Below, piece after piece: positions 18,771-31,379 of a stretch of 64,000 nt of DNA (position 1 is its first letter; each line of letters starts with the position of its first letter). This stretch comes from an uncultured Pseudomonadota bacterium (GTDB lineage Bacteria; Pseudomonadota; Gammaproteobacteria; Steroidobacterales; Steroidobacteraceae), in the NCBI GenBank assembly GCA_903927005.1, contig CAIYLH010000105.1, positions 92,822 through 156,821 on the forward strand. Direction: 5' to 3'. The notes under the pieces were generated by a model. The model was not told the DNA's origin. It was given only the letters and a program-made list of their open reading frames with translations, and ran no database searches. Made by a program: the position numbers and the translations under genes.

Positions 18771-19672
18771 ACAGGCCAGCCCCCCGCTCGATCGACCAGT
18801 ACCTCTCGCAGCTCAATGACGCGCTGCGCGGCGAGGATCCGGCCCTGACGCAGGACGCCCTCTACGACGCCGAGGAATACCTCCGCGCCGAGGTCGCGCA
18901 ACACCCGGGCAAGACCGAGGCCGACGTGCTGGAGCTGATCGCCAGCACCTATGGCGCACCGGACGAAGTGGCCGAGGCCTACCGCACGACCGAAAAGACC
19001 GTGCGCGCCGCGACCCGTCCGATCGCCCCGCCGCCGCGGCACACGGCGCTCGGCCGGTTCTTCGGCGTCTATGCCGACAGCCGCGCATGGACGGCGCTGT
19101 TCTACATGCTGCTCGCGATGGTGACCGGCATCTTCTACTTCACCGTCGCCGTCACCGGACTTGCGATGTCAGCCGGGCTTGCGATCCTGATCATCGGCGT
19201 GCCGTTCTTCCTGCTGTTCATTGGACTGACGCGCGTGCTGTCGCTGGTCGAAGGACGCATCGTCGAGGGATTGCTGGGCGTACGCATGCCGCGCCGCCCG
19301 CTGCGCTCGACCCAGGGCATCGGCCTGGTCGCGCGGATCAAGGAAATGCTGCTCGACCGGCGCACCTGGACGACGCTGCTGTACATGCTGGTGATGCTGC
19401 CGCTGGGCATCCTCTACTTCACGATCGCGGTCTGCGGCATCGCGCTGTCCCTGGGCTGCATCGCAGCGCCAGTGCTGTCGATCCTCAACCAGCTGGGCCT
19501 GACCGTGAACGACGTGCAGTTCAACGGTGAGGTCCTCGGCTGGCCCCTGACCCTGCCATTCGCCGCGTTCGGCGTCCTGCTGCTGACCGCCGTCATGCAC
19601 GGCGCCCGGGCGCTCGGCCAGCTGCATGGCAGCATCGCCCGCGCGCTGCTGCTGTCGCAGGACGGCGAGTGA
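18767..19672 (+). CDS. HAAS/DUF1700-like membrane protein coupled to PadR
   Basis: N-terminal IDQYLSQLNDALRGEDPALTQDALYDAEEYLRAEV plus duplicated membrane segments. Confidence 0.7.
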   Translation: MNRPAPRSIDQYLSQLNDALRGEDPALTQDALYDAEEYLRAEVAQHPGKTEADVLELIASTYGAPDEVAEAYRTTEKTVRAATRPIAPPPRHTALGRFFGVYADSRAWTALFYMLLAMVTGIFYFTVAVTGLAMSAGLAILIIGVPFFLLFIGLTRVLSLVEGRIVEGLLGVRMPRRPLRSTQGIGLVARIKEMLLDRRTWTTLLYMLVMLPLGILYFTIAVCGIALSLGCIAAPVLSILNQLGLTVNDVQFNGEVLGWPLTLPFAAFGVLLLTAVMHGARALGQLHGSIARALLLSQDGE

Positions 19673-20181
19673 GCTGCGACGCCCCTGCCAATGCCTACCT
19701 CGAGGCGCGTCTGGCGGGCGCCCTCGACGCTGAGTTGCACTGGACCGCCACCGACATGCGCTGCGAGGGCATGCGCCGGCCGGATGGACTGGGCCTGCGG
19801 GTCACGTTCCAGGGCAATGTGGCCGGCCGACCGCTGACGCTGGTGTTCGCGGCCGCCCGGATCGGCGAGGGCGAGTCCGCCCACGCGGTCCCGGTCAACG
19901 TCACGCTGATCCGCGAGGGCGACACGATCTACGGCACGCAGGGCGACGGCCGCTGCCTGCTGGATGACGTTCGTCAGGCGCCGCTGGTCTCGCCTACCGC
20001 CGCGGGCACGGCGCGCCTGTGGCAGATCGAGGCCCGCGGCTTCTGCCTGGACCCGGCGCGCGCCGCCGTCACCGGCAGCAGTGCGATACTGTTGTCCCGT
20101 TTCGACTTTCGTGGACAGATCTCATGGGAACCCGACCCCACCCCGCCTGCGACACCAGCAAGCGCGCCGCCTCGATCCTGA
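19669..20181 (+). CDS. Hypothetical protein
   Basis: 170 aa ORF overlapping the stop of the preceding membrane protein, same strand. Confidence 0.65.
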   Translation: MSCDAPANAYLEARLAGALDAELHWTATDMRCEGMRRPDGLGLRVTFQGNVAGRPLTLVFAAARIGEGESAHAVPVNVTLIREGDTIYGTQGDGRCLLDDVRQAPLVSPTAAGTARLWQIEARGFCLDPARAAVTGSSAILLSRFDFRGQISWEPDPTPPATPASAPPRS

Positions 20182-20666
20182 GTCTTGGCCGGCGCTGCGT
20201 GCTGGCGCTGCTGCTGCTCGCAGGGACGCTCGCGGCCATCCCCGCCGCCGCAGCGGATCCCGCGCACGAACCACTCGACCACTTCCCGAGCAGCGAGCTG
20301 ACCCTGGACGCAGGCGGCCGCTCCTACCCGTTCAAGGTCTGGATGGCGACCACTGACGCGCACCGCGAGCAGGGACTGATGTACGTGACCAAGCTGCCTA
20401 CCGATCGCGGCATGCTGTTCGTGTTCGAGTACCCTCAGGTGCTGAACTTCTGGATGAAGAACACCAAGATCCCGCTGGATCTGCTGTTCATCGCGGCCAA
20501 CGGCAAGGTGATCCGGATCGCCGAGAACGCCGAACCCGAATCGCTCGCTTCCATCAGCTCGATGGGCGCGGCGCTAGCGGTACTTGAGCTGGCCGGCGGT
20601 ACGGCCAGGAAGCTCGGCCTGCAACCAGGCGTGCGCGTGCAGCACGCCGCTTTCGGTCCGCGTTAG
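20124..20666 (+). CDS. DUF192 family secreted protein
   Basis: HREQGLMYVTKLPTDRGMLFVFEYPQVLNFWMKNTKIPLDLLFI. Confidence 0.9.
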   Translation: MGTRPHPACDTSKRAASILSLGRRCVLALLLLAGTLAAIPAAAADPAHEPLDHFPSSELTLDAGGRSYPFKVWMATTDAHREQGLMYVTKLPTDRGMLFVFEYPQVLNFWMKNTKIPLDLLFIAANGKVIRIAENAEPESLASISSMGAALAVLELAGGTARKLGLQPGVRVQHAAFGPR

Positions 20667-20675
20667 GAACCCAGC

Positions 20676-22679
20676 TCAGCGCGATGGAAACGCCGGGTAG
20701 TCGGTAACGACGCTGCCGAGCGTCACCAGCAGTGGGTCCAGCCACGGCGCGTAATTGCGCCACTGGTCAACACCCTCGGTATAGATCGGACGGCGCACCT
20801 GCTCGGAGCTGACGGTCATGACGGTCCGCGCCGTGTCGTAGAAGCGCAGGCAGCGCTCATAGAACGGCAGGCCGCAATGATCGAGCAGTCGGCGCACCTC
20901 ACACTCCGGGTCGGCGACCAATGCCTCGTAGTGCACGCGATGTACGCGATCGGGCATGACCGCGTCGAAGTGCGCCATCAGCTCGTGATAATCACGCCAG
21001 TACCGCCCCATCTCCACAAGGTTGTAGCTGAAACTAACGCCACGCGGAAATAGCTGCTTGTAGCAGGAGAAGCCACAACCCAACGGGTGGCGACGGGCAT
21101 CGATGATCGTCGCCCGCGGAAACATCAGGTGTATCAGGCCGACGTGCCCGAAGTTGCTCAGCATCTTGTCGACGAAGCGTGGACGACCGAGCGGGCGATG
21201 CGCCTGAGTCTGCGCGAGATATCGCGCCGCCAGTGAGTCAATCTCTTCGCGAGCGAGGGTGCCAACGACTTCAGGATAGGTAGACCGTCCCGCTGCCCGC
21301 GAGCGCAGCGCCAACTCGCGTACGATCGCTGCCATGTCCGGCAATTCACGTGTGCCTTCCACATCCGGGTGACTGGCAAGGATCTGCTCAAGCAGGGTAG
21401 AACCCGACCGCGGGACGCCAACGATGAAGATTGGATCGGTTCGATCGGAACCCCAGCCCGCGCGCTCCGCGAAGAAACGTGGCGTGTACATCGCTTCCGA
21501 ACGCCTAACGTCGGCGGTAACGGCATCGGCGTCAAAATCAAACGTGCCACGATGCAGCTCATTGCCGTGCACGTAGTGCTCGAACGAGGCCGCGTGCTGG
21601 CCGCTATCCTCCAGCGCCTTGCCCAGCGCGAACTCCAGCTTGATGCGGCTCAGGCCGAGTGCGGCACTGCGCGCGATCTGCGCGCGCAAGACAACCTGCT
21701 CGTTTTCCGTGAACCGGAACGTCTTGAGGTTCGCAAGGCTCCACCAGGCATCGCCGGATCCGGGCTCGAGCGCTACCGCCCGCCTATAGGTCTCGATCGC
21801 ACGCGCATGCTCACCGACCTCGCGCAGAAGGTGTCCGAATACGACCCACGACAAAGGCTCCCCAGGGAAATCGGCGACGACGCACTCCATCAACTCGATC
21901 GCTTCGACATTACGCCCGACAAACCGGAGAGCCTGCGCCTTCAGGACGCGATAGATGCGACTGTCCGGCTCGGTCGCCAGAAGGCGCTCAAGCTGTGCTA
22001 ACGCCTCGTCGCTACGCTGCAGGGCATTGAGCACGCGCGCCAGGTCGTAACGAGCCGCGGCGTAGCCAGGCGCGAACGCGAGGCTCTCCGTCAGTTTCTG
22101 CTCCGCCATCGCGACATCACCACGGCGTGAGGCCACCTCGCCGAGCGCGCGTAGCGCCACGACGTCCGTCGGCACTTGACGCAAGTGATCGACCAGCAGC
22201 GCCTCAGCCGTATCGAGCCGGTTATCTACCAGCGCCGCCTGTGCATCGGCGAGCGCCGGGGGTTCAGGCACGAGCCGGACATAACGCAGGTAAGCGGCGT
22301 CGCCACCAGCCTCATCACCTGCTCGAAACCGTACTGCCGCGAGCTCACGCCAGGCATCGGCAAGGTTCGCATCCAACGTCAGCGCGCGATTCAGCGCAGT
22401 CGCAGCGGCTGCATCCTGCCGCCCGGCGGCAAGCGCGCGGCCAAGCTCGAAGTGCATCACCGGGGCATCTGGAAGCGCAGTCGCGAGGGGCTGGAGCACG
22501 CCGATCGCGGTCGCCGGATCGCCCAGCTGGCGAGAGGCAGTGGCGAGCAGCAAGGTCGCGCCCTCGTGGCCCGGGAAACGAACCAGGATATCGCTTGCCG
22601 CACGCGCCGCAGCTGCCGGGTCGGAGTCCAAACGCATCGAAGCGCGCATCAGTTCTAGATCGGCGGAAGCGGTCGACAT
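20676..22679 (-). CDS. TPR repeat sulfotransferase (ST1)
   Basis: Multiple TPRs; PIFIVGVPRSGSTLLEQILASHPDVEGTRELPDM (PAPS 5'-phosphosulfate loop), ARRHPLGCGFSCYKQLF. Confidence 0.88.
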   Translation of the reverse strand: MSTASADLELMRASMRLDSDPAAAARAASDILVRFPGHEGATLLLATASRQLGDPATAIGVLQPLATALPDAPVMHFELGRALAAGRQDAAAATALNRALTLDANLADAWRELAAVRFRAGDEAGGDAAYLRYVRLVPEPPALADAQAALVDNRLDTAEALLVDHLRQVPTDVVALRALGEVASRRGDVAMAEQKLTESLAFAPGYAAARYDLARVLNALQRSDEALAQLERLLATEPDSRIYRVLKAQALRFVGRNVEAIELMECVVADFPGEPLSWVVFGHLLREVGEHARAIETYRRAVALEPGSGDAWWSLANLKTFRFTENEQVVLRAQIARSAALGLSRIKLEFALGKALEDSGQHAASFEHYVHGNELHRGTFDFDADAVTADVRRSEAMYTPRFFAERAGWGSDRTDPIFIVGVPRSGSTLLEQILASHPDVEGTRELPDMAAIVRELALRSRAAGRSTYPEVVGTLAREEIDSLAARYLAQTQAHRPLGRPRFVDKMLSNFGHVGLIHLMFPRATIIDARRHPLGCGFSCYKQLFPRGVSFSYNLVEMGRYWRDYHELMAHFDAVMPDRVHRVHYEALVADPECEVRRLLDHCGLPFYERCLRFYDTARTVMTVSSEQVRRPIYTEGVDQWRNYAPWLDPLLVTLGSVVTDYPAFPSR

Positions 22680-22855
22680 CAGCGAATACTCCAAAACTGC
22701 GGCGCGCCTATCGACGCCACCCGGTGAGGCACGCGGCTCTTCGCGCCTATCTAAACGGACTGGCCAGAGCGAGTCAAACCAGAGTGCCGAGGCCGTAGGA
22801 CGGCACTCGGTGGGACAGGTTACACTCGTACTCATCCCCGCTTGTCGCCTGAAGG

Positions 22856-24166
22856 ATGCCCCTCTTGAGCACACCTGCCCCCCTCGACGAAAGCGCCATT
22901 ATTGGCATTCTGCAGAGTTCAAAAGCAGAGGCTGCGGCAGGGCGAATGGCAGAGTCCGACCGGATTCTGGTGCGGCTCGCGCAGGCTGCTCCCCATCATC
23001 CGGCAGTGCTGAACGAGCTGGGCGTGCGCATGTTGAACCGCGGCGTGGCAGATCAGGCCCATGCGCTCTTCGAGCGAGCAACGACGGCCAATCCCGATCA
23101 TCCCGCGCTCTGGTCGAACCTCGCCGCGAGCTACAAGGCGCTGGGACGGCGCGCCGAAGAGCTCGATGCAATCGATAAGGCGCTGAAGCTCGACCCCCGG
23201 CATGTCTCATCCCTACTCCAGAAGGGCACTCATCTGGAGGAGTCAGGAAACGTCCGCGGCGCCGCACGGGCCTATGCAAACCTGCTCTCGTTCCTGCCGC
23301 CGGAAGCCGCCCAGGCGCCGCACCTGAAGGAGGCACTTGCACACGCCCAGCGGGTCGTAGATCAGGATCTCGCGGCACTGATGGCGACGTTGGAGGAGCC
23401 GCTCGCCGGTATCCGCGAGCGCCACGGCGGCAAGGCCCAGCGGCGCGTCGATCGGTGCCTCGACACACTGATGGGCAAGCGCATTCCTTACCATTCGAAG
23501 CCGACGTGGATGTACATGCCGGAACTGCCAGCGATCGATTTCTTTGAGCGCGCTGATTTCCCATGGCTGGACGCGTTCGAAGTGGCCACAGGCGATATCC
23601 GCGCCGAACTGTTGCGTGTGCTCACGGCCGATCGCGAGGGCCTGCAACCTTACCTGGACTTCTCGACGGACCTACCCCTCGACCAGTTCCGCGACTTGAA
23701 CCGGTCGCGCCGCTGGAGCGCCTACTTCCTCTGGAACCAGAGCAAGAAAGTACCGGACCACATCGCACGCTGCCCGGTGACGGCGAGCCTCCTGGAGACC
23801 GCTCCGCGCTGCCGCATCGAGCATCGCGCACCGACCGCGTTCTACTCGATCCTGGATGCCAACACCCGCATTCCGGCGCACGTGGGAGTGACCAACACTC
23901 GTTGCACCGTGCACGTGCCGCTGGTGGTGCCGCCTGACTGCGGCTTTCGCGTTGGCTCGACGACACGCGAGTGGGTTCCGGGGCAGGCCTGGGTGTTCGA
24001 CGACACGATCGAACACGAAGCGTGGAACCTTTCGGACACGCCGCGCGCAATCCTGCTGTTCGATATCTGGAATCCGCTGCTGACAGAGGCCGAACGCGAC
24101 ATGATCAAGACAGCAACCGAAATTTACGCCGCCTACTACGAACTGCCGCCGGAGCATGGACTGTGA
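22856..24166 (+). CDS. TPR plus aspartyl/asparaginyl beta-hydroxylase domain protein
   Basis: IPAHVGVTNTRCTVHVPLVVPPDCGFRVGSTTREWVPGQAWVFDDTIEHEAWN (AspH core with HxG and H ligands). Confidence 0.9.
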   Translation: MPLLSTPAPLDESAIIGILQSSKAEAAAGRMAESDRILVRLAQAAPHHPAVLNELGVRMLNRGVADQAHALFERATTANPDHPALWSNLAASYKALGRRAEELDAIDKALKLDPRHVSSLLQKGTHLEESGNVRGAARAYANLLSFLPPEAAQAPHLKEALAHAQRVVDQDLAALMATLEEPLAGIRERHGGKAQRRVDRCLDTLMGKRIPYHSKPTWMYMPELPAIDFFERADFPWLDAFEVATGDIRAELLRVLTADREGLQPYLDFSTDLPLDQFRDLNRSRRWSAYFLWNQSKKVPDHIARCPVTASLLETAPRCRIEHRAPTAFYSILDANTRIPAHVGVTNTRCTVHVPLVVPPDCGFRVGSTTREWVPGQAWVFDDTIEHEAWNLSDTPRAILLFDIWNPLLTEAERDMIKTATEIYAAYYELPPEHGL

Positions 24167-24654
24167 TCGCCGCCCGGCTGTTCGCATTAGGCGGATTGGC
24201 ATTGGCCGCCGCCATGCCGGCGTCGGCGTCCACGGCGGAGGCGCTCGCTCACTGCACCAGCATCGACGCTCCGACAGCTCGCCTGGCGTGCTACGACGCG
24301 GCAGCCGGCAGGACGCCGTCGCCAACCGTGGCAATCGAGGCGCCGACAGCACCCACGGCCGCCAAGGCTCGCCCCGTTCACAGCAACGACCCGCAGGAAT
24401 TCGGCCTCACGCCTGCCCAGCGCAAAGTAGAGCCTAGTGGCCCGGAGTCGATTCACGCCCGCGTTGCCGGCATCGGTGGCGATGGCGCCGGACACGCCGT
24501 CGTCACGCTCGACAACGGCCAGACGTGGTTCATCGGAGATAGCGACTCGCGGCTGGACGTAGGCCAGGAGGTCACCATCAAGCGCGCCGCGCTAGGATCC
24601 TTCCTGATGACGACGGCCGACCGTCACTCGTACCGGGTGCGCCGCACCAGGTAA
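24163..24654 (+). CDS. Small secreted protein of unknown function
   Basis: GTG start overlapping the upstream TGA; signal peptide; C-x-I-x6-ARLACYD motif; similar to 38112-38621. Confidence 0.75.
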   Translation: MIAARLFALGGLALAAAMPASASTAEALAHCTSIDAPTARLACYDAAAGRTPSPTVAIEAPTAPTAAKARPVHSNDPQEFGLTPAQRKVEPSGPESIHARVAGIGGDGAGHAVVTLDNGQTWFIGDSDSRLDVGQEVTIKRAALGSFLMTTADRHSYRVRRTR

Positions 24655-24657
24655 GCG

Positions 24658-26280
24658 TCAGTGGCGGGTCGGTACCGCCAGCCGATCGGCCCATGGCTCC
24701 AGCAACGACTGTAGCGGCGCCAGTTCAGCTGTGTAGTGCCGCCAGTGGCCAACACCGGAGCGATTCAGGCCCCGGGCCAGCTGCGCGGTACTCGGGGTGG
24801 AGTGTTCGCGCTTCTGCACCCGCTGAGCGAAAGAGCCCATGTTGGCTGTCCACTCCAGCGCCAGAAAGTCGCAGATCGAACGGATCTCGCCCTCGAAATC
24901 CGCCATCACGGTCTCGTAAGTGACCTGGCGCCACGCCAGCCCAAGCACCGGCCGCACGGTCTCCGCGAAGCTCATAGCCTCGGCGTAGAAGCGAGCTGCG
25001 CCTTCCAGCGACAGCATCTGGTACATCGCCGCATTCATCTTGAACCGACGCCGGAAGCAACTAAGCACCACATCGCGCGGATCACGGCACGCGAACAGGA
25101 TCTTTGCATCCGGGAACAGGCGAGCAATCAGCGGCAGCTTGAGCGTGTTCAACGGATGCTTGTCCACGAACACCTTGCCGTGGACGTCCGCGCCGGCGGC
25201 AGCGACATCCGCCCAGTACCCGGCGCGCAGGCGCGCAAGCGTTGCTTCATCGGCATCCACCAGCGCTCCAAGGTCCAAAGGCTCACACATGAACTGCAGC
25301 ACACCCCCGCCGAGCAACTCGTGCTCCTCGAGGCTGACGACATCCGGATGCCCATCCAGGACGACCTCGAGCAACGTCGTGCCGGAGCGCGGGAACCCCA
25401 CGAGAAAGACGTGCTCGCGCGCGTCGCACACCGCCGACGCGGCCGGTGTCCAGCGGAGCGCGACTGCACCAAAGGCCCGTGTAAGGCTGCGCGCGTAGTC
25501 GAGCACGCTGGATTCGGCAGCATAACGTCCATGGATCTGCTTAAGGGCGCCGTTGCAGCAACGATAGGCATCGAAGGCCTCCGCGTAGCGGCCGGCGGCG
25601 TCAAGAACGTCGCCCAACAAGCCATGCGCGCGCGCCTTGTCGGATACGCCTGCGCGAGGGTCGCCAATCAAGCCTCTCAAGAGAGCCTCAGCCTCGACGT
25701 GGCGACGCGCATCGAGTTCTGCGGCGGCCATGCTCAGCACGGCATCGGGATACCCAGGCACCAGTGCGAGCGTACGCTCAGCCCACCCACGGGCTTCGCC
25801 GTGTTCGCCCCGATGGGTGGCAATGGAACCAAGTGCCGCCATGGCTGTCAGGTTTCCGGGATCCAGTTCCAGGGCCCGCAGGTGGCTGTCCCGCGCGAGC
25901 CCCAATGCGCCGATTGCGATCAACGCATTGCCCTTGTTGGCATGTGCGAAGCCTAGCTCCGGGTGGCGGCGCAGAAGCTCGTCCACGTGCCGCAGGGCCT
26001 CGCCCGGACGATCAACGCGCTGCAAGCACAGCGCCAACGCGTTACGCACCGGCACGTCGTCGGGATTGATCGCAACGGCGCGCTCCAGCAGCCTGACCGC
26101 CTCTTCCAGGCGACCTTCCTGCTCGTGGCGAGTCGCCAGCACGTTCAGCAGCAACGGATGCTCGAATCCCGACGCCAAGGCCTCTTCGGCAATGGCCGCG
26201 GCACGCGCGATTTCACGATTTTCCGCAAGCGCGAGGACCGCATTGAGCATTTTCAGGTCGGCGTCTAGATCGCGCGGCAT
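24658..26280 (-). CDS. TPR repeat sulfotransferase (ST2)
   Basis: TPRs; VFLVGFPRSGTTLLEVVLDGHPDV; FACRDPRDVVLSCFRRRF. Confidence 0.88.
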   Translation of the reverse strand: MPRDLDADLKMLNAVLALAENREIARAAAIAEEALASGFEHPLLLNVLATRHEQEGRLEEAVRLLERAVAINPDDVPVRNALALCLQRVDRPGEALRHVDELLRRHPELGFAHANKGNALIAIGALGLARDSHLRALELDPGNLTAMAALGSIATHRGEHGEARGWAERTLALVPGYPDAVLSMAAAELDARRHVEAEALLRGLIGDPRAGVSDKARAHGLLGDVLDAAGRYAEAFDAYRCCNGALKQIHGRYAAESSVLDYARSLTRAFGAVALRWTPAASAVCDAREHVFLVGFPRSGTTLLEVVLDGHPDVVSLEEHELLGGGVLQFMCEPLDLGALVDADEATLARLRAGYWADVAAAGADVHGKVFVDKHPLNTLKLPLIARLFPDAKILFACRDPRDVVLSCFRRRFKMNAAMYQMLSLEGAARFYAEAMSFAETVRPVLGLAWRQVTYETVMADFEGEIRSICDFLALEWTANMGSFAQRVQKREHSTPSTAQLARGLNRSGVGHWRHYTAELAPLQSLLEPWADRLAVPTRH

Positions 26281-26377
26281 AGCGTCAGCTCTGCGGTTTC
26301 AGTGGCCCGGAACAGGGCCGTGGGCCTCCGCTGCATGATGCCAGAAGCTAGCCGGCCGCAGCATCGTTAGTGTTGCC

Positions 26378-28245
<1,868 letters not shown>

Positions 28246-28273
28246 AAAAAAAACGGCGGGCCGAAGCCCGCCG
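28246..28273 (-). terminator. Intrinsic terminator of TonB receptor 1, 5' exon of the intron
   Basis: CGGCGGGCTTCGGCCCGCCGTTTTTTTT on minus strand. Confidence 0.9.
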
Positions 28274-28304
28274 TCCTTTGTCCCGAAGGAAGCTCGCGCT
28301 TCGC

Positions 28305-31300
28305 TTAGAACTTCGCGCTCACGTGAGCGTAGATGTACCGACCCAGCGTGTCGTACGTACCAACGAACGTGTTGTCGTTGCAGGTCGCGTTCGGGCAATC
28401 CGAATAGTTGCCGTTCACAATGATCGGCGGCGCCTTATCCTGCAAATTGTTGACGCCAAGCCGGAAAGTGACGCCGGTCGTGACCGGGATTGACGCCGAC
28501 ATGTCGAGGTAGTTGTACGCAGAGATATGCGCCGTCTTCGCAAAGTAATCCGCAGCGAGCTGCGGATCCGAGCTTGAACGGTCCGTATCCACCTTGCCGA
28601 TGTAGCGCCAACGCAGCGTGAGGTCGATACCGGCCCACGGAGTGGCCCAGTTCGCCGACATCACATGACGCCACTTCGGCGTCGGGCTGCCGCAGCTTGT
28701 ACCGAAGTAACCAGTGCAGTCATACGCCGCTCCACTATCCAGCGGCTGGGTGGTCCACTTCGACACCTTCGTGCCGCTGAGGGCAAGGTTCATCTTGCCC
28801 CAGGAACCCATCGTGAAACCGTAATGCGACGCGAGGTCAACGCCGCGCGTGGTGACTACGCCGATGTTGCGCTCGTAGGTGTTGATGTAGTTCGTGTTAT
28901 TGAACCACAGCGAACCCGACGGACCGCGATGGATATCGGTGCAGAACTTCTCACCCTCGCTGCCCGGGGTCGAATTGGCGCAGGCCGCCAGAAAGGTGTT
29001 CGACGACAGGGTCGCAATCGTATTCTTGATCTTGATGTCGTAGAAATCCAAGGAGACCACAAGATTCGGAATCGCCATTGGCTGGAACACTGCTCCCAAG
29101 GAGTAGGTGTCCGCGACTTCCGGCGTCAGCAGCGGATTGCCGGCCGCCGATGTATTGATCTGCGCCGCCGGGTTGGCAAGGATGTGTCCGTACTGCCCGG
29201 CCGTGACGCCAGTCTTCTCGCACTGCTCCAACGTATAGGTGGGCGAGGAGCCCCAGCACGGATCGGCCGTGCCGCCCGAGCCAATAACGGCCGGCGTCAG
29301 CAGGTCGCCGATGCTGGGCGCACGGATCGCGCGGTTATAGCCGCCGCGCAGCCGCAGGTCACGAATCGGTGCCCACTCGAGGCCAACCTTGAACGTGTTG
29401 GTGTTGAAGCCCGATGTGTAGCTCGAGTAGCGGTAGCCGCCCTCCAACGACAGCAGGTACGCGCCCGGCTTCTCGTCGAGCAGCGGCAAGCGGAACTCGG
29501 TGAAGATTTCCGCGACGTGGAAGCCACCGTGGATAGCGCTGAACTTCCCGTTGCCGCCCGAGGCGAAGCCGTTGCCGAAGATGTAGTCAGGATCGAAGTC
29601 GTACTTCTCCTGGCGATACTCGGAGCCGACGCTGAGGTTCAGGCCGCTGGCCGCGGTCGGCAGCTTGACGCCGTACTTGGTCAGGTCGCCCGCGAGGAAG
29701 CCAGACACGATGTACTCGGTCGACTTCACCGCGTAGCTGGACGCCACCGTCAAGTAGTCTAGCTGCGCCTTAGTGACGCCGCCTGGGGTCCAGATGTTCC
29801 AGGGAACGCACGCCGTATCCCATCCTTGCAGCTTGGACACGCAAATCGGGGCGCCGCCGTTGTTCGGGTCAGCCACGACATTCAACGCACGGTCAACCTG
29901 TTCCGTACCGAGGAAGCCATTCTCGATGTTCTGCATCTGGGTGATGCCCACCTGGCCGTACACGTCGTACGTCCAAGCGTCGTTGACCTTGCCCTTCAGG
30001 CCGAGCACCTGGCGGAACGAGTTCGACGAGTAGTTGTCGACGCGGGGGCCGCTCTCGACGCTGCGTCGCGCGGTGTAGAGCAGCGCCTGGTTACCCGTCA
30101 GACCGTACCCGCTCTGGGTCGGGCCGTACGGGGCCGCATTGAACAGCGCCTGATTCAGCCCCAGATACTCCGGATTGCAGATCGTGTCCTTCTGCACCTG
30201 CGACAGCAATGGGTTCGTGTCGCAGTTGATGATCGTCTTGCCGAACGCGAACAGGCCCGAAGCGCCGTACTCGGCGCGCGACTGGTTCCGCGCGTACATC
30301 GTCTCCGAATAGGCGTTGACGTGTTCGTTGATGTCGTAGTTGAGGAACGCACCGGCTGTGTACCGCTCCATCTGACGCTGCACAAAGCTCAGTGCGCCGT
30401 AGTTGTAAGCATCGACCGCCGACGAATACGGACGGTAACCATTCGGACCGGCGACAGTGTTGTCAGTAACGATAGTCGACGTACCGCTCACCAGTCCCAG
30501 CTCCAGGAAGCGACCGGTCGCACTCGAACTCGAGCCGCCGCAGGAGTATGGGTCGTGCGCCAACTGGCCGTGGCGGTTATTGCCAGGGCTGTTCAGCGTG
30601 CAGGCTGCATAGTCCATCTTGTTGCCGGCGACCGGCTGCGAGTTAAGGTAGGTCGCATAGACAGTGGCATTGCCCTTGCCATCGGCGAAGTTCGAACCAG
30701 CGAGGAACGAGAAGTCCTTCGTGTGGCCTACGTTCACGTTCCCTGGAGGCGCCGCGATGCCCTTGCGGCTCAGCGCATCCAGCGGGCCAGCGGCGTCGTT
30801 CTTGTGCTGGCCGAAGCCGTAGTTCGTGTCGAGGCGGACGCCCTCGAACTTCGTGTTGAGCACGAAGTTGACGACGCCTGCAACCGCGTCGGCGCCGTAC
30901 ACGGCGGAGGCACCGCCGGTCAGTACGTCGACCTTTTCGATCAAGTCAGCAGGGATCTGGTTGATGTCGGGGCTGGACGAGGAGCCAAGACCGGCGCCCG
31001 GGCTCATCCGACGGCCGTTGATCAGGACCAGCGTGCGCTGCGAGCCGAGGCCACGCAGGCTGACGGTCGCGGTGCCGTTGGAGCTGATCGACTGGCCACC
31101 GCTGTTCTCAGCAATGACCTGTGGGAGGTTGTTCAGCAGGTCTTCCGCGCGCACGAGGCCGGTCTGCTGGATGTCCAGCGACGTGACGGTCGTGACGGGG
31201 CTGATCGAAATATCGTTCGGCGACTGCGTCAGGCGCGAGCCGGTAATGACAACGTCGTCGAGCGTCGGAGCCGGGGCCGTCGGAGCGTTCTGCGCGAAGG

Positions 31301-31379
31301 CAGCCGAGCCGCTGACCGTAGCAACCGCCGCGAGGGCGAGGTGCACTGCCTGCCGCACATTGCGACTTGTATTCGTCAT
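28305..31379 (-). CDS. TonB-dependent receptor (TBDR1)
   Basis: Signal peptide; DDVVITGSRL TonB box/plug, LRGLGSQRTLVLINGRRM, GGASAVYGADAVAGVVNFVL; C-terminal Phe. Confidence 0.93.
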   Translation of the reverse strand: MTNTSRNVRQAVHLALAAVATVSGSAAFAQNAPTAPAPTLDDVVITGSRLTQSPNDISISPVTTVTSLDIQQTGLVRAEDLLNNLPQVIAENSGGQSISSNGTATVSLRGLGSQRTLVLINGRRMSPGAGLGSSSSPDINQIPADLIEKVDVLTGGASAVYGADAVAGVVNFVLNTKFEGVRLDTNYGFGQHKNDAAGPLDALSRKGIAAPPGNVNVGHTKDFSFLAGSNFADGKGNATVYATYLNSQPVAGNKMDYAACTLNSPGNNRHGQLAHDPYSCGGSSSSATGRFLELGLVSGTSTIVTDNTVAGPNGYRPYSSAVDAYNYGALSFVQRQMERYTAGAFLNYDINEHVNAYSETMYARNQSRAEYGASGLFAFGKTIINCDTNPLLSQVQKDTICNPEYLGLNQALFNAAPYGPTQSGYGLTGNQALLYTARRSVESGPRVDNYSSNSFRQVLGLKGKVNDAWTYDVYGQVGITQMQNIENGFLGTEQVDRALNVVADPNNGGAPICVSKLQGWDTACVPWNIWTPGGVTKAQLDYLTVASSYAVKSTEYIVSGFLAGDLTKYGVKLPTAASGLNLSVGSEYRQEKYDFDPDYIFGNGFASGGNGKFSAIHGGFHVAEIFTEFRLPLLDEKPGAYLLSLEGGYRYSSYTSGFNTNTFKVGLEWAPIRDLRLRGGYNRAIRAPSIGDLLTPAVIGSGGTADPCWGSSPTYTLEQCEKTGVTAGQYGHILANPAAQINTSAAGNPLLTPEVADTYSLGAVFQPMAIPNLVVSLDFYDIKIKNTIATLSSNTFLAACANSTPGSEGEKFCTDIHRGPSGSLWFNNTNYINTYERNIGVVTTRGVDLASHYGFTMGSWGKMNLALSGTKVSKWTTQPLDSGAAYDCTGYFGTSCGSPTPKWRHVMSANWATPWAGIDLTLRWRYIGKVDTDRSSSDPQLAADYFAKTAHISAYNYLDMSASIPVTTGVTFRLGVNNLQDKAPPIIVNGNYSDCPNATCNDNTFVGTYDTLGRYIYAHVSAKF

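Noticed and set aside
20676-26280. TPR repeats as evidence of a defence or effector system
   Set aside because: TPRs are fused to sulfotransferase or AspH domains; no nuclease, NTPase or toxin partner is present
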